Shown here one piece after another: positions 34,756 through 46,819 of a DNA stretch of 64,000 nucleotides. The stretch covers positions 108,553,702 through 108,617,701 of the forward strand of contig NC_044981.1 in NCBI RefSeq assembly GCF_008728515.1. The letters run 5' to 3'. Origin of the DNA: Papio anubis. Taxonomy: Eukaryota > Chordata > Mammalia > Primates > Cercopithecidae. Position 1 is the first letter of the stretch, and the number at the start of each line of letters is the position of its first letter. Below the pieces are notes generated by a model. The model did no database searches. It was not told where the DNA came from and saw only the letters and a list, made by a program, of their open reading frames with translations. A program made the position numbers and the translations under genes.

Positions 34756-36202
34756 GCATTGAGACATCATGGTGCTCTAAGTCAGAGGGGAAAAGAATAT
34801 ACCTTGGGTCTTGTAGGGATGGGAGTTAGTCTAAAGATCAAGTGTAGATTGCATCTCATCTTAGGCCATTGGTCTCTTTCCAGAGGTCTGTGTCTCAGGT
34901 ATATTTGTTAGAGCAGAGGAGAGAAGGTATCAGTTCTTCCTTCTAAATGCAAATAGTCCTGGATCGATAAATTATCAAGTCTTCAATACTTGTTGCTCAG
35001 CTCTTTTCTGGTATTTGGGGGAAGACAGAAAACTTTGAGAATCCCTACTTGGTGGAAGATAGAAAGCTTTGAAAATCCCTAACGTGAGGGCAGAAGGCAT
35101 TGAGAAGAAAATAACGCAGTAAGAAAGGAGCAGATCTTCCCATCCACCCCCACGATGTAGTCTATGTTGGGATCGGCCTGGGACCTGAATTTAAAGCCAG
35201 TTTGCCATATGTGACAGCCACTACTGATGAGAGGGATAGAATAGATGGTCCTTTCACTGATTCTCAGGGTCTTCTAAGCAGTAAATTTGCCCCAGTATAC
35301 ACTGTTTGTGCTCAGTTCCACCAAATCATCCTCTTTTTAAAAATCAAAAATAGTACTTTGTGTCTGAAGATAGTGTCTTGTAGTATTTTTTCTACTTAGA
35401 TTTTTATGGAAGTTGTTAAGTTTCTAAACACCTGACCTCTCAGGAATGACAATGAAATACATCACTGAGCTGCTGACTCATAAATCTGTCTGTTTTTCTG
35501 TTTTTGTGAGACTCTTTATTTCAAAATCCCTAAACATAAACCACAGAGTTCTGTTGCATTCATTTTATTTCATAAAAGCTTTGATTTGGTAGGATAGGAA
35601 GTGGAATTCTGTCCAAAACTTAAAACACTCCTTTAATAACCCTTGTATACCTCTTCCCCACCAAATGTTTTAATATGTTTTTTGTACTGTACCTACTCTT
35701 TATTCAGACCTCAGAAAAATAGGATGTTCATGGTGACATCTATATACAAATTTAATGTTGTCCATATAGTAGGCATAGTATGTATGATCATAGAAAGGCT
35801 ACATTTGGGCTAAATAACTCCTTTTTCTTCGATACTTTGAGCCTCCTGAGTTTCCTGGCCTCCGTATGCAAATTCAAAATGCTTTATGATTTCTGTTAAA
35901 TAACTTGACCACTTTCACAGAGTTTGTTGCACATCTCTGCCATTTGTAGCATATTGTTTTTGAGAGTTAAACAAAGGGGAACAATGAAGTCCAGCAAAAG
36001 TACACTATTGCTGTTCAGGGAACACTCTTCAACTACCAGCACCTCAACTATTTTTTAAAAATAATATTTATTTGACACATTAAAATTATAGAAAAGCATA
36101 AGAACATAAGACCTACTTAACTACTCTCCACCATAATTAGCAATTGTTAACATTATGCTGTATTTGCTTCATATCTTTAAATAAAATGTAACCCTTTAAA
36201 TT
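34756..36202. other. Unassigned non-coding DNA
   Basis: AT-rich with no gene. At 35021-35085 an imperfect tandem pair (GAAGACAGAAAACTTTGAGAA... then GAAGATAGAAAGCTTTGAAAA...) suggests a small local duplication. Confidence 0.45.

Positions 36203-36240
<38 letters not shown>
36203..36240. repeat. (TA)n microsatellite
   Basis: TATATACATA followed by uninterrupted TA units up to TATAATG. Confidence 0.9.
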
Positions 36241-36370
36241 GTTGGAAATGTATTTATCACCTATTTCCAAATTTCCCTTTGTTTCCCCACCCCTCTATCT
36301 TCTGACAACCACTGTCAAAAATACAATAGCATTCTTTCTTTTTAAAAAAGTTTTTATTTCAATAGCTTTG

Positions 36371-36982
36371 ACAATAACAAATGCTTGTGAGGACGTGGAG
36401 AAAAGGCAACCCTCGTATACTGTTGGTAGGAATGTAAATTAGTACAATCATTATGGATAGCAATTTGAACGCTCCTCAAAAAACTAAAAATAGAACTACT
36501 GTATAATCCAGCAATTCCACTGATGGGAATAAGGGAAATCAATATATCAAAGAGATATCTACGCTCACATGTTTGTTGCAGTACTGCTCATAATAGCCAT
36601 AATTTGGAAGCAACCTAAGTGTCCATCACCAGATGAATGGATAAAGAAAATGTACTACTTATACAATAGAGTGGTATTCAGCCATAAAATAGAATGAGAT
36701 ACAGTAGTTTGCAACAATATGGATGGAACTGTAGATTGTTATGTTAAGAGAAATAAACCAGGCACAGAAAGACAAACATCACATATTCTCACTTATTTGT
36801 GTTATCTAAAAATTAAAACAATTAAACACATGGAGATAGAGAGTAGAAGGATGGTTACCAGAGGCTGGAAAGGGTAGTGGGCAGGCAGGGGTGGGGACTG
36901 GGGATTGAGGAAGGTGGGGATGTTTAATAGGTACCAAAAAAATGATTAGAAGGATGATCAATTCGTTCTGCCATTTGGTATT
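36371..36982 (+). mobile_element. L1: LINE-1 3' end (L1M type)
   Basis: Forward L1 ORF2 3' end and 3'UTR, frame-broken: AACAAATGCTTGTGAGGACG, ATAATCCAGCAATTCCACTG, TGAATGGATAAAGAAAATGT, GTGGTATTCAGCCATAAAAT, then a 3'UTR with GGTTACCAGAGGCTGGAAAG. This is the tail typical of L1M-class elements. It ends close to the MER1B insertion. Confidence 0.9.
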
Positions 36983-36990
36983 TTTTAAGT

Positions 36991-37319
36991 CAGAGGTCCC
37001 CAACCCCTGGGTCATGAACCAGTGCTGGTCCATGGCCTGTTAGGAACCAGACCACACATCAGGAGATGAGTGGTTGGTGAGTAAGCATTACTGCCTGAGC
37101 TTCACCTCCTGTCAGATCAGCAATGGCATTAATTTCTCATAGGAGCACAAAGCCTATTGTGAACTGTGCATGCAAGGCATCTGGTTGCACACTCCTTATG
37201 AGAATCTAATGACTGATGATCTGAGGTGGAACAGTTTCATCCTGAAACCATCCCAATACCCTAAGTCCCTAAAAAATAATTGTTCTATTAAATGTGTTGT
37301 CAAAAATTTGGGACCACTG
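36991..37319. mobile_element. MER1B: MER1B (hAT-Charlie) DNA transposon
   Basis: A 329-bp non-autonomous hAT element with terminal inverted repeats CAGAGGTCCCCAA and TTGGGACCACTG. Perfect 8-bp target duplication TTTTAAGT at 36983-36990 and 37320-37327, the size expected for hAT transposons. No transposase coding capacity. Confidence 0.94.
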
Positions 37320-38460
37320 TTTTAAGTGGGGCATTTAGGCCATTTATATTCAATGTTAATATTGAGATGTGAAGTACTGTTCTCTTTATCATGTTAATTG
37401 TTACCTAGATAGTTTTTTTCTCATTGTGTTATTGTTTTATAAGCCCTATGAGTTTTAAGCTTTCAAGAAGTTCTATTTTGGTACACACCAGGCTTTTGTT
37501 TCAAGGTTTAGAACTCCTTTTAGCATTTCCTGTAGTGCCGGTTTGGTAGTGAACAATTCCCTCGGCATTTGTTTGTCTGAAAATGACCTTATTTCTCCTT
37601 CATTTATGAAACTTAGTTTTGTGGGATACAAAATTCTTGGCTGACAGTTGTTTTGTTTACAGAAGTTGAAGATAGGACCCCAATACATTCTAGCCTATAA
37701 GATTTCTGCTGAGAATCCTGCTGTATGTTACCTGATGCTTTTGTCCTACTGCTCTTAAAATTCTTTCCTTTATGTTGACTTTACACACCATGATGACTGT
37801 ATGCCTTGGTGAAAATCCATTTGCAATACATTTCCCAGGAATTCTTTCAGCTTCTTGGATTTGGATATCTAGATCTTAAGCCAGGTCAAGGAAGTTTTCC
37901 TCAATTATTCCCTCAAGTAAGTTTTCCAGACTTATTGTTTTCTCTTCTCCCTCAGGAACACCAATTATTCTTAGGTTTGGCCATTTTACATAATCTCACA
38001 TATTTTGGAGACTTTGTTTTCTTGTTTTGATTATTTTTTCTTTATTTTTGTCTGATTGGCTTAATTCAAAAGTCTTGTCTTCAAGTGCTGAAATTCCTTC
38101 TTCTATTTGTTCTAGTCTATTGATAAAACTTTCCATTGCATTTTATAATTCCCTACATGTGTCTTTTATTTCCAGAAGTCCTGATTAGTTTTTCTTTGTG
38201 ATATTTATCTATCCAGAAAATTTTTCATTCGTATCCTGAACAGATTTTTAAATTCCTATATGATAGTTTTCACCTTTCTCTGGTATTTCCTTGAGTAGCT
38301 TAATAATTGACCCGCTGAACTCCTTATCTGGTATCTCAAAGATTTCATCTTGATTTGAATCCATTGCTGGAGAGCTAGTGTGATCTTTGGGGGTGTTATA
38401 GAACCCTGTTTAGTCATACTACCAGGGTTACTTTTCTGGTTCTGTATCATTTTGGTAGAG
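37320..38460 (-). mobile_element. L1: Old LINE-1, ORF1 region
   Basis: On the minus strand the ORF1 N-terminal coding sequence starts near 38362 (an MDSNQDEI-like start whose ATG reads ATT here, preceded by 5'UTR). It continues through the coiled coil into the RNA-recognition and C-terminal domains toward 37480. Several frameshifts and stops interrupt it. It is contiguous with the 5'UTR piece at 41142-43720 once the MER1A insertion is removed. Confidence 0.85.
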
Positions 38461-38830
38461 CAGGGTTCCCCAACCTCTGGCTCACAGATCACTACCAGTC
38501 TGTGACCTGTTAGGAATCGGGCCACACAGCAGGAGGTGAGTGGTGGGTGAGCAAGTGAAGCTTCATCTGCTATCTCTATCACTCATATTACTGCCTCCTG
38601 ACAGATCAGCCGTGGCATTATATTCTCGTAGGAGTGCAAACCCTGTTGTGAACTACACATTTGAGGGATCTAGGTTGCACACTCCTTATGAGAATCTAAT
38701 GTCTGATGATTTGTCACTGTCTCCCATCATCCCCAGATGGAACTGTCTAGTTGCAGGAAATCAAGCTCAGGGATCCCACTGATTCTATTACATAGTTAAT
38801 TATGGTGAGTTGTTTATTTAATAATGTATT
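38461..38830 (+). mobile_element. MER1A: MER1A (hAT-Charlie) DNA transposon, left part
   Basis: Starts CAGGGTTCCCCAACCTCTGG and carries the MER1A-specific middle (TGTCACTGTCTCCCATCATC, CTAGTTGCAGGAAATCAAGC) that the shorter MER1B lacks. It is broken at 38830 by the MaLR element and resumes at 40994. Confidence 0.92.
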
Positions 38831-39178
38831 TGATATGGTTTGGCTCTGTATCTCCACCCAAATGTCATCAAATTATAATCCCCATGTGTCAAGGGTGGAA
38901 ACCAGTGGGAGGTGATTGGATCATGGGAACAGTCCCTCCTGCTGTTCTCATGATAGTGAGTGAGTTCTCATGAGATCTGACAGTTTTATAAGTGGTGGTT
39001 TCTGCTCCTCTCTCTCACCTGACACCATGTAAGATGTCTGCTTCCCCTATTGCCATGATTGTAAATTTCCCCAGGTCTCCCCAGCCATGTAGAACTGTGA
39101 GTCAATTAAACCTTTTTCCTTTATAAATTGCCCAGTCTTGGGTATTTCATTATAGCAATATGGGAATGGACTAATACA
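38831..39178 (+). mobile_element. THE1: MaLR 5' LTR (THE1/MST type)
   Basis: 348-bp LTR beginning TGATATGGTTTGGCTCTGTA and ending GGGAATGGACTAATACA. It is the left LTR of a complete element. The target duplication, GTATT at 38826-38830 versus ATATT at 40994-40998, differs by one transition. Confidence 0.93.
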
Positions 39179-40642
39179 GTAAATTGGTACCACAGATTGT
39201 GGGACACTGCCATAGAAATACTTGAAAATGTGGAATTGACTTTGGAACTGGTAATGAGCAGAGGTTGGAACAGTTTGGAGGGCCCAGAAGAAGACAGGAA
39301 GATGTGGAAAAGTTTGGAACTTCCAAGAGACTTGTTAAATGGTTTTGACCAAAATGCTGATAATGATGTGGAAAATGAAGTTCAGCCTGAAATGGTCTCA
39401 GATGGAGATGAGGAACTTCTTGGGAACTGGAACAAAGGTCACTCTTGCTATGCTTTAACAAAGACACTGGAAGCATTTTGCCCCTACCTAGAGCTCTGTG
39501 GAACTTTGAACTTGAGGAAGATGCTTTAGGGTATCTGGCAGAAGAAATTTCTAAGTGGCAAAGCATCCAAGAAGAAGCAGAGTATAAATGTTTGGAAAAT
39601 TTGCAGCCTGACCTTGCGGTACAGAAGAATAACTCATTTTCTGGGGAGGAATTCAAGCTGATTGCAGAAATTTGCATAAGTAACAAGGAGCTGAATGTTA
39701 ATCACCAAGACAAGGGGAAAATGTCTCCAGGGCATGTCAGAGGTCTTCACACAGCGCCTCTCACGACAGGCCTGGAAGCCTAAGAGAAAAAAATGATTTT
39801 GTGGGCCCAGGGCCCCCACTGCTCTGTGCAGCCTTGGGACATGGAGCTCTGCCTCCCAGCCACTTCAGCCCAGCCATGTCTAAAAGGTTTAAAGATACAG
39901 CTTGGGCTGTTGTTTCAGAGGGTGCAGGCCCCAAGCCTTGGCAGCTGCCATGTGGTGTTGGGCCTGTGGGTGCACAGAAGTCAAGAATTGAGGTTTGGGA
40001 ACCTCCACCAAGATTTCAGAGGCAGAAGTTTGCTGCAGGGGCAGAGCCCTCATGGAAAACATTTGCTAGGGCAGTGAGGAAGGAAAATGTGGAGCTGGAG
40101 CCCCCACAGAGAGTCCCCACTGAGGCACTGCCTAGTGGAGCTGTGAGAAGAGGTCAACCACCCTCCAGACCCCAGGGTAGATCCACTGACAGCTTGTACC
40201 CTGCCCCTGGAAAAGTCACAAACACTCAATGCCAGCCAGTGACAGAGCTGTCCAAGGCCATGGGAGCTCACTCCTTGCATCAGCATGCTCAGGATGTGAC
40301 ATATGGAGTCAAAGGAGATTATTTTGGACCTTTAAGATTTAACTGCTGTCCTGTTGACTTTTGGACTTGCATGGGGCCAGTAGCTTTTTGTTTTGACTAA
40401 TTTCTCCCATTTGGAATGGGATAATTTATCCAATGCCTGTACTCCCATTGTATTTTGGAAAGAACTAACTTGCTTTGGATTTTACAGGCTCATAGGTGGA
40501 AGGGACTTGCTATGTCTCAGATGAGACTTTGGACTTGGACTTTTGGGTTAATGCTAGAATGAGTTAAGAATTTGGGGGTTGGGAAGGCATGATGGTGTTT
40601 TGAAATGTGAGCACATGAGATTTGGGAGGGGCTGGGGTAGAA
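39179..40642 (+). mobile_element. MaLR internal region (THE1-int type)
   Basis: 1464 bp between the two LTRs, matching THE1/MST internal sequence (ATGTGGAATTGACTTTGGAA, GGCAGAAGAAATTTCTAAGT, ending in the purine-rich GGGAGGGGCTGGGGTAGAA just before the 3' LTR). Frames of 112-199 codons (39128-39529, 39445-39783, 39801-40400) together look like one decayed gag-like reading frame broken by frameshifts, as is usual for MaLR internal regions. There is no pol or env. Confidence 0.92.
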
Positions 40643-40993
40643 TGATATGGTTTGTCTGTTGTGTCCCCACCCAAATCTTATCTTGAATTGTAATCCCCAT
40701 ATATCAAAGAAGGGAGGTGGTGGGAGGTGATTGGATCATGGGGGTGGTTTCCCCCATACTGTTCTCATGATAGTGAGTGAGTTCTCATGAGATCTGATGG
40801 TTTTATAAGTGGTAGTTTCTGCTTCTCTCTCTCTCCTACCATGATGTGAGACATGCCTGCTTCCCCTTCCTCCATGACTGTAAGTTTTCCGAGGCTTCCC
40901 CAGCCATGCAGAACTGTGAGTCAAACTTCTTTCTTTTATAAATTACCCAGTTTCAGGTATTTCTTTATAGCAGAGTGATAATGGATTAATACA
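40643..40993 (+). mobile_element. THE1: MaLR 3' LTR (THE1/MST type)
   Basis: 351-bp right LTR starting TGATATGGTTTGTCTGTTGT and ending AATGGATTAATACA. It aligns along its length with the left LTR at moderate divergence, which would allow the insertion to be dated. Confidence 0.93.
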
Positions 40994-41141
40994 ATATTAC
41001 AAAGTGATAGTAATAGAAATAAAGTGCATAATAAATACAATGTGCTTGAATCATCCCCAAACCATTTCACTCCAATTAGTCTGTGGAAAAATTGTCTTCC
41101 ATAAAACTGGTTCTTCATTCCAAAAAGGTTGGGGACTGCTG
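40994..41141 (+). mobile_element. MER1A: MER1A DNA transposon, right part
   Basis: Resumes the MER1A after the MaLR insertion: AATAGAAATAAAGTGCATAA, GAAAAATTGTCTTCCATAAA and the terminal CAAAAAGGTTGGGGACTGCTG, inverted with respect to the left end at 38461. The 8-bp target duplication is not clear, probably because of later changes. Confidence 0.92.
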
Positions 41142-43720
41142 GGTAAACTATTTCTTATCATTGTTCTTGAATTTATGTTTGATTTGACCATGTTTCTTTT
41201 TTGTTTTTTAATTTCTTTTTTCCCCTTAAAGATGTGACTTTAATGTTTACAGTTAATCATAACCAAATTTGGTTCTTGGTGCTTTCACATGTGAAGACTC
41301 TGTAAGAGTTCCTTGGTCACAGAAGAATGTTTGTAGGATGACTTTCTCATGTGCTGGTTGTAGAAGTAATGTGCTCAGTGTGTGAGCAAGTTCACTGTCT
41401 TTTATGGGGTTGTGATGGTAGAGGTATCTTAAAGCTTATATCATTCCCCTGTGGCATGCATTTTTAAAATTTATTTTCTCTCAATAGCTTATGTACTGGT
41501 TTGATGGTTCAGGCTTCAGGCCAGTAGGGGAGGTGTCCCTGGGTAGGAATCAGTTTTGGCTAAAGCAGGTGAGTAAATGCAATACCCAATGGTAGGCAGA
41601 GGTCCCAGCCTTGACAGAGGTGGCTGGAGGAGCTCTCAGTGAGTTGCACTAAGGGCTTCTTAGGGGGAAAGGTTGGAGTCACCTCAGCTCCCCTTCCAGG
41701 TCAGCAAGAAAGTTATCCAGTTCACAGACACATTCCATTCCCAGTGCTTCAGCTAATCAGATCAGTCAGGCACCTCTTTTCATCTGTAGGAATGTTGATG
41801 TTCCAAATAAGGTGGAATTGTGACTCTGTCTCTCATGCAAGCCTGAACCTGGAGGGTGCTCCTCCTGCGTGGATGTAGTCACCCTGATCTGTTCAAGAAA
41901 GACTGTCTATAGTTGCACCCAGGCCGTGCTCCCATGGGAGGAGCTCCAACTGTGCCTGCAGTGATGGATAAGAGGTCCCCTTCTCCAAGACCCTTAAGGC
42001 ACACCAGGGCTGTCTGACTGTTGGGTTAGAGCTGAAGACTTTCCCTACTGTGCCCAGCACTGCAACTGTGCCTATGTTGAAAGAAACTTCCCACAAGTGG
42101 ATAGATCTGGCACTTAAGGTCTACTGTCCAGATTTTTTTCTATCCCACTGGGTGTTCCCTTGTTGTGGTACACACACTTTCACTTCCCCTAGGAGTTGGA
42201 GTCCCTGAAAGCCAGACTACTGTGAGTGTTGTTGCTTCTCTGGATCTAGCTGCCCAGTGAAGTTGCCACATTCCAGGCTCGTATTAGGGAATGACTGCAA
42301 AGAAGCTGGTGATGTGACTTGTCCTCAAGTCTCCCAGCAGTGGGTAGCAGGACCAACTCTAATGGAGGTGACAGGGGAGTGACATAGACTCTTTGAGATT
42401 CCTTGGTTATTGATAGCTCTAGCGTGTTGACTTTCTTGAACCTGGTTAGAGTAGTAATGAACCAGTCATGTGGACAGACTCAGGACCTCCCGGTTAGCCA
42501 GAGTGGTGCAGGCAGTGGCGATAGCTGAGACTATGCAGACATCTTCTCCTTCCTAGGTGCAGTGTTATCCTATGAGGATATGGACTGTGTTAATAATGGA
42601 CTGTGTTAGGTTGGTTGGCCTCCAGCCAGGAGGTGACATTTGCAAAACAGCACCAGCTGCAGCAGTAGGAGTGGGACTTTTGCTTGCCTTACGTTTCCCA
42701 GGGTGGATACTATGGTTTCTCAGACAATGGGTGGGACCATATAGTTCCTAAGAGTTTCTGTCCTTTGTGTTAAGCTACCAGGACTGGGATGGGCAAAGCC
42801 CTGTGGGGGTAGTGTCAGGTGGGTTTGCACTCTGAGTCTCCATGTGCAAGGCAAGCAGCAGACCCTTTGGATGTCGAGGAATGGGAGCAGTTCTCAGGCC
42901 ACTGGGTTGGTGTTCCAGAGGGGACTGTTGCTGCCTCTGCTCCACTCTGCTTCATGCAGGAAGTGAACCCCACACAGGCAGCAGTTAGCCCCACACAGAT
43001 CCCACATACTTGGTGAGGGGTTCCCACAGTGTTTTTCTGGCAGCAGTGGACTAGGTTCCAGTCAGCCTGCACTCAGAACTCTCATCTGCCCCAAGTCATA
43101 AGCTTTCCCCATAGATATAGCAACTGTGGCTTTCAGGCCATGCACCTTTCCATCCACTGCAAAGCTGGGCACTGGGCTCCTGCACTCATGGCTCCTGCAC
43201 TTCTGGCTGCAGCCTGCTTTTCACTCTTCCCTGTCCTGGCCCTGGCCAAAGGAGTTTGTGCCCACTCAAAATTAGGCTGGAGGCCTCTTTCATCTTGTGT
43301 TCACTGCCTGAACTTCTTGGATGTCATCCACAGGGCTCCCTTTGAGGAACAATAAGCAATGACTTCCCTCAATTTGTGCTGAAAACTGGGAGTGCATACA
43401 AGGATCTTCCTGCTGCTGCTCCTAGTTTTATATTCCATGATCCTCCCCAAGTCAGTTTCTGCACTAGGTAGGGTTAAAGTCTTCCCCTGTGGCCTGGACT
43501 TTCAGGGTCCCCAGTGGAGGTGTATATCTTGGAGGCAGTCAGTCTCTTCCCATTTCACACTCTGGGGACTCACAGTCCTTCACCTAACTAATGGTGTAGG
43601 CTGCAGCCTCCTGCCTCCTTCAAAAGCCCTGTAAATTCCTTCAGTTTTCCTGCTCAGTTCCTGTGTTACTTCTTGAAAAAATGTTCACTGTGTCTGGTCT
43701 TCCTTCTAAGCTAATTTTAC
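41142..43720 (-). mobile_element. L1: Old LINE-1, 5'UTR
   Basis: Reverse-oriented L1 5' untranslated region of the long, G/C-richer type found in older primate L1P/L1M subfamilies (for example GGCAAGCAGCAGACCCTTTGG, CCAGGACTGGGATGGGCAAAG, TTGAGGAACAATAAGCAATG). Short frames inside it are not genes; L1 5'UTRs have open stretches by composition. The L1 5' end lies near 43720. Confidence 0.85.
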
Positions 43721-44869
43721 TTAGGTGACCATAAATAACATAGATTTTTTTTTCAGGTTTTGAAAAATCCCTGACAATACATAAATTGTATATATTATTC
43801 TATATTTTTTATTAAACTTTTTGTTTTTGAGATCTATATAATACCTGAACTTTATAAAATTGGTCATGTGTTTTTAAAACAAACATCAATAGCTAATAAA
43901 TGGACTCTACCGCATTATTGTTAAAAAACAGCATCAAGCAGGTGAATTTGCTGCAGGCAAGAATTATGAAAAGAACTCAACAAGAAGCATGACTGAACTG
44001 TGAAACCAAATGGAAAGGGCAAAGATGCAGTGTTCCACAATAATGATAATCATTATAAAAATGCTGACTTACAGCATATTTTAGAGGCCAGCTGCTAGAG
44101 AAAGCATTTGATTCTTTCTCTCACATGCTGTAATGGATGGAGTCTCCTGGGGTATTGATCCAATTTGCCATATCCTCAGGCTGGTTCTGTCCAGGGCTTG
44201 AAATGAAAAGTTTCCCCATTAATGGCAGTCCACCCACGCCATCCATAATTGGAAGTACAGTGCAGCCACCTCTTGGAGGCCTCCCACTGGTGCACAGAGA
44301 TGGAAAGGGATATATTGCATGTGGCCCATCTGACCAGCCTCTGTCTCAGATACTGTCCTTTGGCGAACATAATGTATAATGGATTCAGTTTCAGTGTAGA
44401 TGCTATAAAAGACCAGGGACCTGACTTTCCTATGTGTAAAAGGGACAACAGTCCCACTCCAAAATATTAACAGGTACGTGGGAAAACTGGTATATGTCTA
44501 TCATTTTACCAGCAGCAAATGTATTTCTACAGAATGAATAAAGTAGTTCTATTTGCCTTCAGTTTTATTTCCTGGCTACAGTGTTGAGACATATGCCATT
44601 CCAAGCAATGATACATGAATTACCTACATCTCATATTTCAGAGACCCTTATTAACTCAGAAATGGAATTTTAGGGTTTTTTTTTTTTTTTTTGGTGTTTT
44701 ATAATTTTTGACTCAGATTTTCTACTCTCCTTGAATTTGAGTTACTGAAATGTGGGAGAAAAGATCCCTAAATCATTTACTTGAGTTAAAATTTCAGACA
44801 CTATAATTTTCCATTCAAATGTAGATAAACAGGATGATACCCCATATCTTATCATTGCCCTAAAAATTT
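43721..44869. other. Unassigned non-coding DNA
   Basis: No gene recognised. The segment 44100-44470 is less A/T-rich and has overlapping short frames on both strands, but no domain or repeat can be named. Confidence 0.45.
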
Positions 44870-45205
44870 CTAGTCACCCTTCAAATTATATCTCAAACTT
44901 GAACTCTTTCAAAATAACTGCTAAGGTCTCTACAGCCTTGCATAGTAAGTATGCTTCCTCTGAGCTCCTATAGCATTTTGATTTTGTGATATTTTTATTT
45001 TATAGCAGTTTTCATTTTCCATCTTAGAATCATGAGCATATTTTGTATAAAATGTATAAGTCCTCTATCTTATATTTTATATTGCTTGTAGGAAGAAACT
45101 CTGTCAAATTAATTTTTCTATCTTCTACAGTGTCTATCACAATGCCAGACACATAGTAAGCACCAGATAAGTATAAATTGATGAAATGTATGAGCAAATA
45201 AATGA
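44870..45205 (+). mobile_element. L2: LINE-2 3' end fragment
   Basis: Forward L2 3' end at low identity: AGTCACCCTTCAAATTATAT ... TTGTAGGAAGAAACTCTGTC ... TCTATCACAATGCCAGACAC, ATAGTAAGCACCAGATAAGT and an A/T-rich tail ending GCAAATAAATGAATG. Confidence 0.75.
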
Positions 45206-45414
45206 ATGCCCAAGGATAGGCTTTTAAACAACAGTAATCTTAAAATGCATGCAAAATATTTAGTCTTCTTAAATGAAATAATATATTCAAATTGATTATC
45301 AGCTTAAATGGTCTATTATATAACTCTAAGATTTTAAAGTATAGATAACATTTAAAAAAATATGACCTGTAAATATGTAATAGTCAATATCAAGAGTATT
45401 TACATTGACATATT
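45206..45414. other. Unassigned AT-rich DNA
   Basis: No feature recognised. Confidence 0.4.
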
Positions 45415-45475
45415 TTTCTCTCTGTCTCTCTCTCTATATATATAATTATATATATATGTATATATGTTTTGAGAG
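45415..45475. repeat. (CTCT)n/(TA)n compound microsatellite
   Basis: TCTCTCTGTCTCTCTCTCT followed by TATATATAATTATATATAT. Confidence 0.9.
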
Positions 45476-45575
45476 AATGAGAGAGACCAATCAAAGGGTA
45501 AAGAGAGAGCTAACTAATGTAAATGGAGTGCCTATTGCATGAAAATTACTCAGTTACTCAAATAAATTCTTTTGT

Positions 45576-45950
45576 TACATCATTTATTCTATACTTAAAA
45601 TATTTGCTACATCATTTATTCTATACTTAAGCCTTTATAAGCCTTAACGTAAAATATTTTAAGTGTAGAATAAACAACAACATAGAGTAACAATACAGAA
45701 TTTTTTGTGGAATTTGCAGTAAATCAGACCTAAGCCCAGTCCCTGAGGCACATTTTCTCAATTAGCATTAGTAATAGTCTGTACCTCTTCAAATTGTGAG
45801 GATTATAGAAAATGATATATACTTAGGAGAGTTAATACTCAGAAAGTACTAAGTACTAAGTATCATGCTTTATAAAACTATATTTTAAGTATAGAATAAC
45901 TACTTATTCTAGCCCGTAAAAGTAACTTATTCTGTAGCCAGTAAAAGTTC
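45576..45950. repeat. Cluster of short direct and inverted repeats
   Basis: A 23-bp unit starting TACATCATTTATTCTATAC occurs twice without mismatch (45576-45598 and 45608-45630, 32-bp period). TATTCTATACTTAAAATA (45585-45602) recurs inverted and perfect at 45881-45898, and with one mismatch at 45652-45671. A further imperfect tandem pair (CTTATTCTAGCCCGTAAAAGT/CTTATTCTGTAGCCAGTAAAAGT) lies at about 45902-45949. Confidence 0.85.
45672..45853 (+). repeat. Local duplication, copy 1
   Basis: About 180 bp that recur at 46820-46996 in the same orientation. The shared core includes GTAAATCAGACCTAAGCCCA (exact in both), AGTAATAGTCTGTACCTCTT and GTGAGGATTATAGAAA. Scattered substitutions and a roughly 12-bp indel separate the copies, so the duplication is old. 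Confidence 0.8.
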
Positions 45951-45953
45951 CCA

Positions 45954-46819
45954 GTTTAGCTAGTAGAAAAAATTGCATAAAACTTCAGTACCATGTTTGA
46001 GGTCACATGGCTCTTAAACAGCACAAAGCACAAATTTATTAACCATAAATAAATGAAACATCAGTAATTTCTCTTAGAATCACATCTATCAGAAGATTAT
46101 TAATTTTATAATTAGAAAGATGTTAACAAAAAGTAATTTGTCAGTATTTCCAGAGTGTGAAATTTCTGGGACAATAGTTTGAAAAGACTAAAGACAAATT
46201 GAATTTATGTGAACTGAAGTTATAAATTTGCTCTTTTTGTCAATGTTAAGAAAGAACATTTTCTTCATAAGCCATAAATATTCCATGACACACCAGCTTT
46301 TGCTGTTCTTGCTGTTGAGAAATAATTATAGATCTTAGAACACACTAAGTATGCATATGAGAGCAAACAGTGAATTTGATGCACACAGTATCTTTAGTGA
46401 AGCTTTACTGCATATTTGTGGTATGGGCTATTTGGATTGACTTTGGATCCAGTCTCTGTTAACTATATAATTGTATACTTATCCAAAATTTCCTGGGTAA
46501 CTAGATCAATCTTGCTTATTTTTTGAAATATGTATATAAATTTGCACATTTGCATCTGGAAAGTTTACAAAATCAGGAACCTAATGTAAATGGATGAAAT
46601 AATCTGCTAATGAGAAGCTCAAAACAATGAATAAAGAACCATTTCAACAGAGCAATTGTGTTTATATCTTTGATTATTTCATCTTTGAATATCTTTGATT
46701 GTTTTATTCAAGCACACACTTAATCATTCTAACTTCAAAGGCTAATGATACAATGTGTTAGTGATATTAATAATACACTATGGGGGAATGGAAGAACATT
46801 TTTTGAGACCTGCCATAAA
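45954..46819. other. Unassigned AT-rich DNA between the duplicated copies
   Basis: No gene or named repeat recognised. Confidence 0.45.

Noticed and set aside
39128..40400. Frames of 112-199 codons that could look like a gene
   Set aside because: They fall between two MaLR LTRs and match THE1-type internal sequence; frameshifts separate them. Annotated as part of the mobile element.
42557..43634. Cluster of short frames in a G/C-richer area, possible exons
   Set aside because: The sequence matches the long 5'UTR of an old L1 in reverse orientation. No splice-site pattern or conserved domain is visible.
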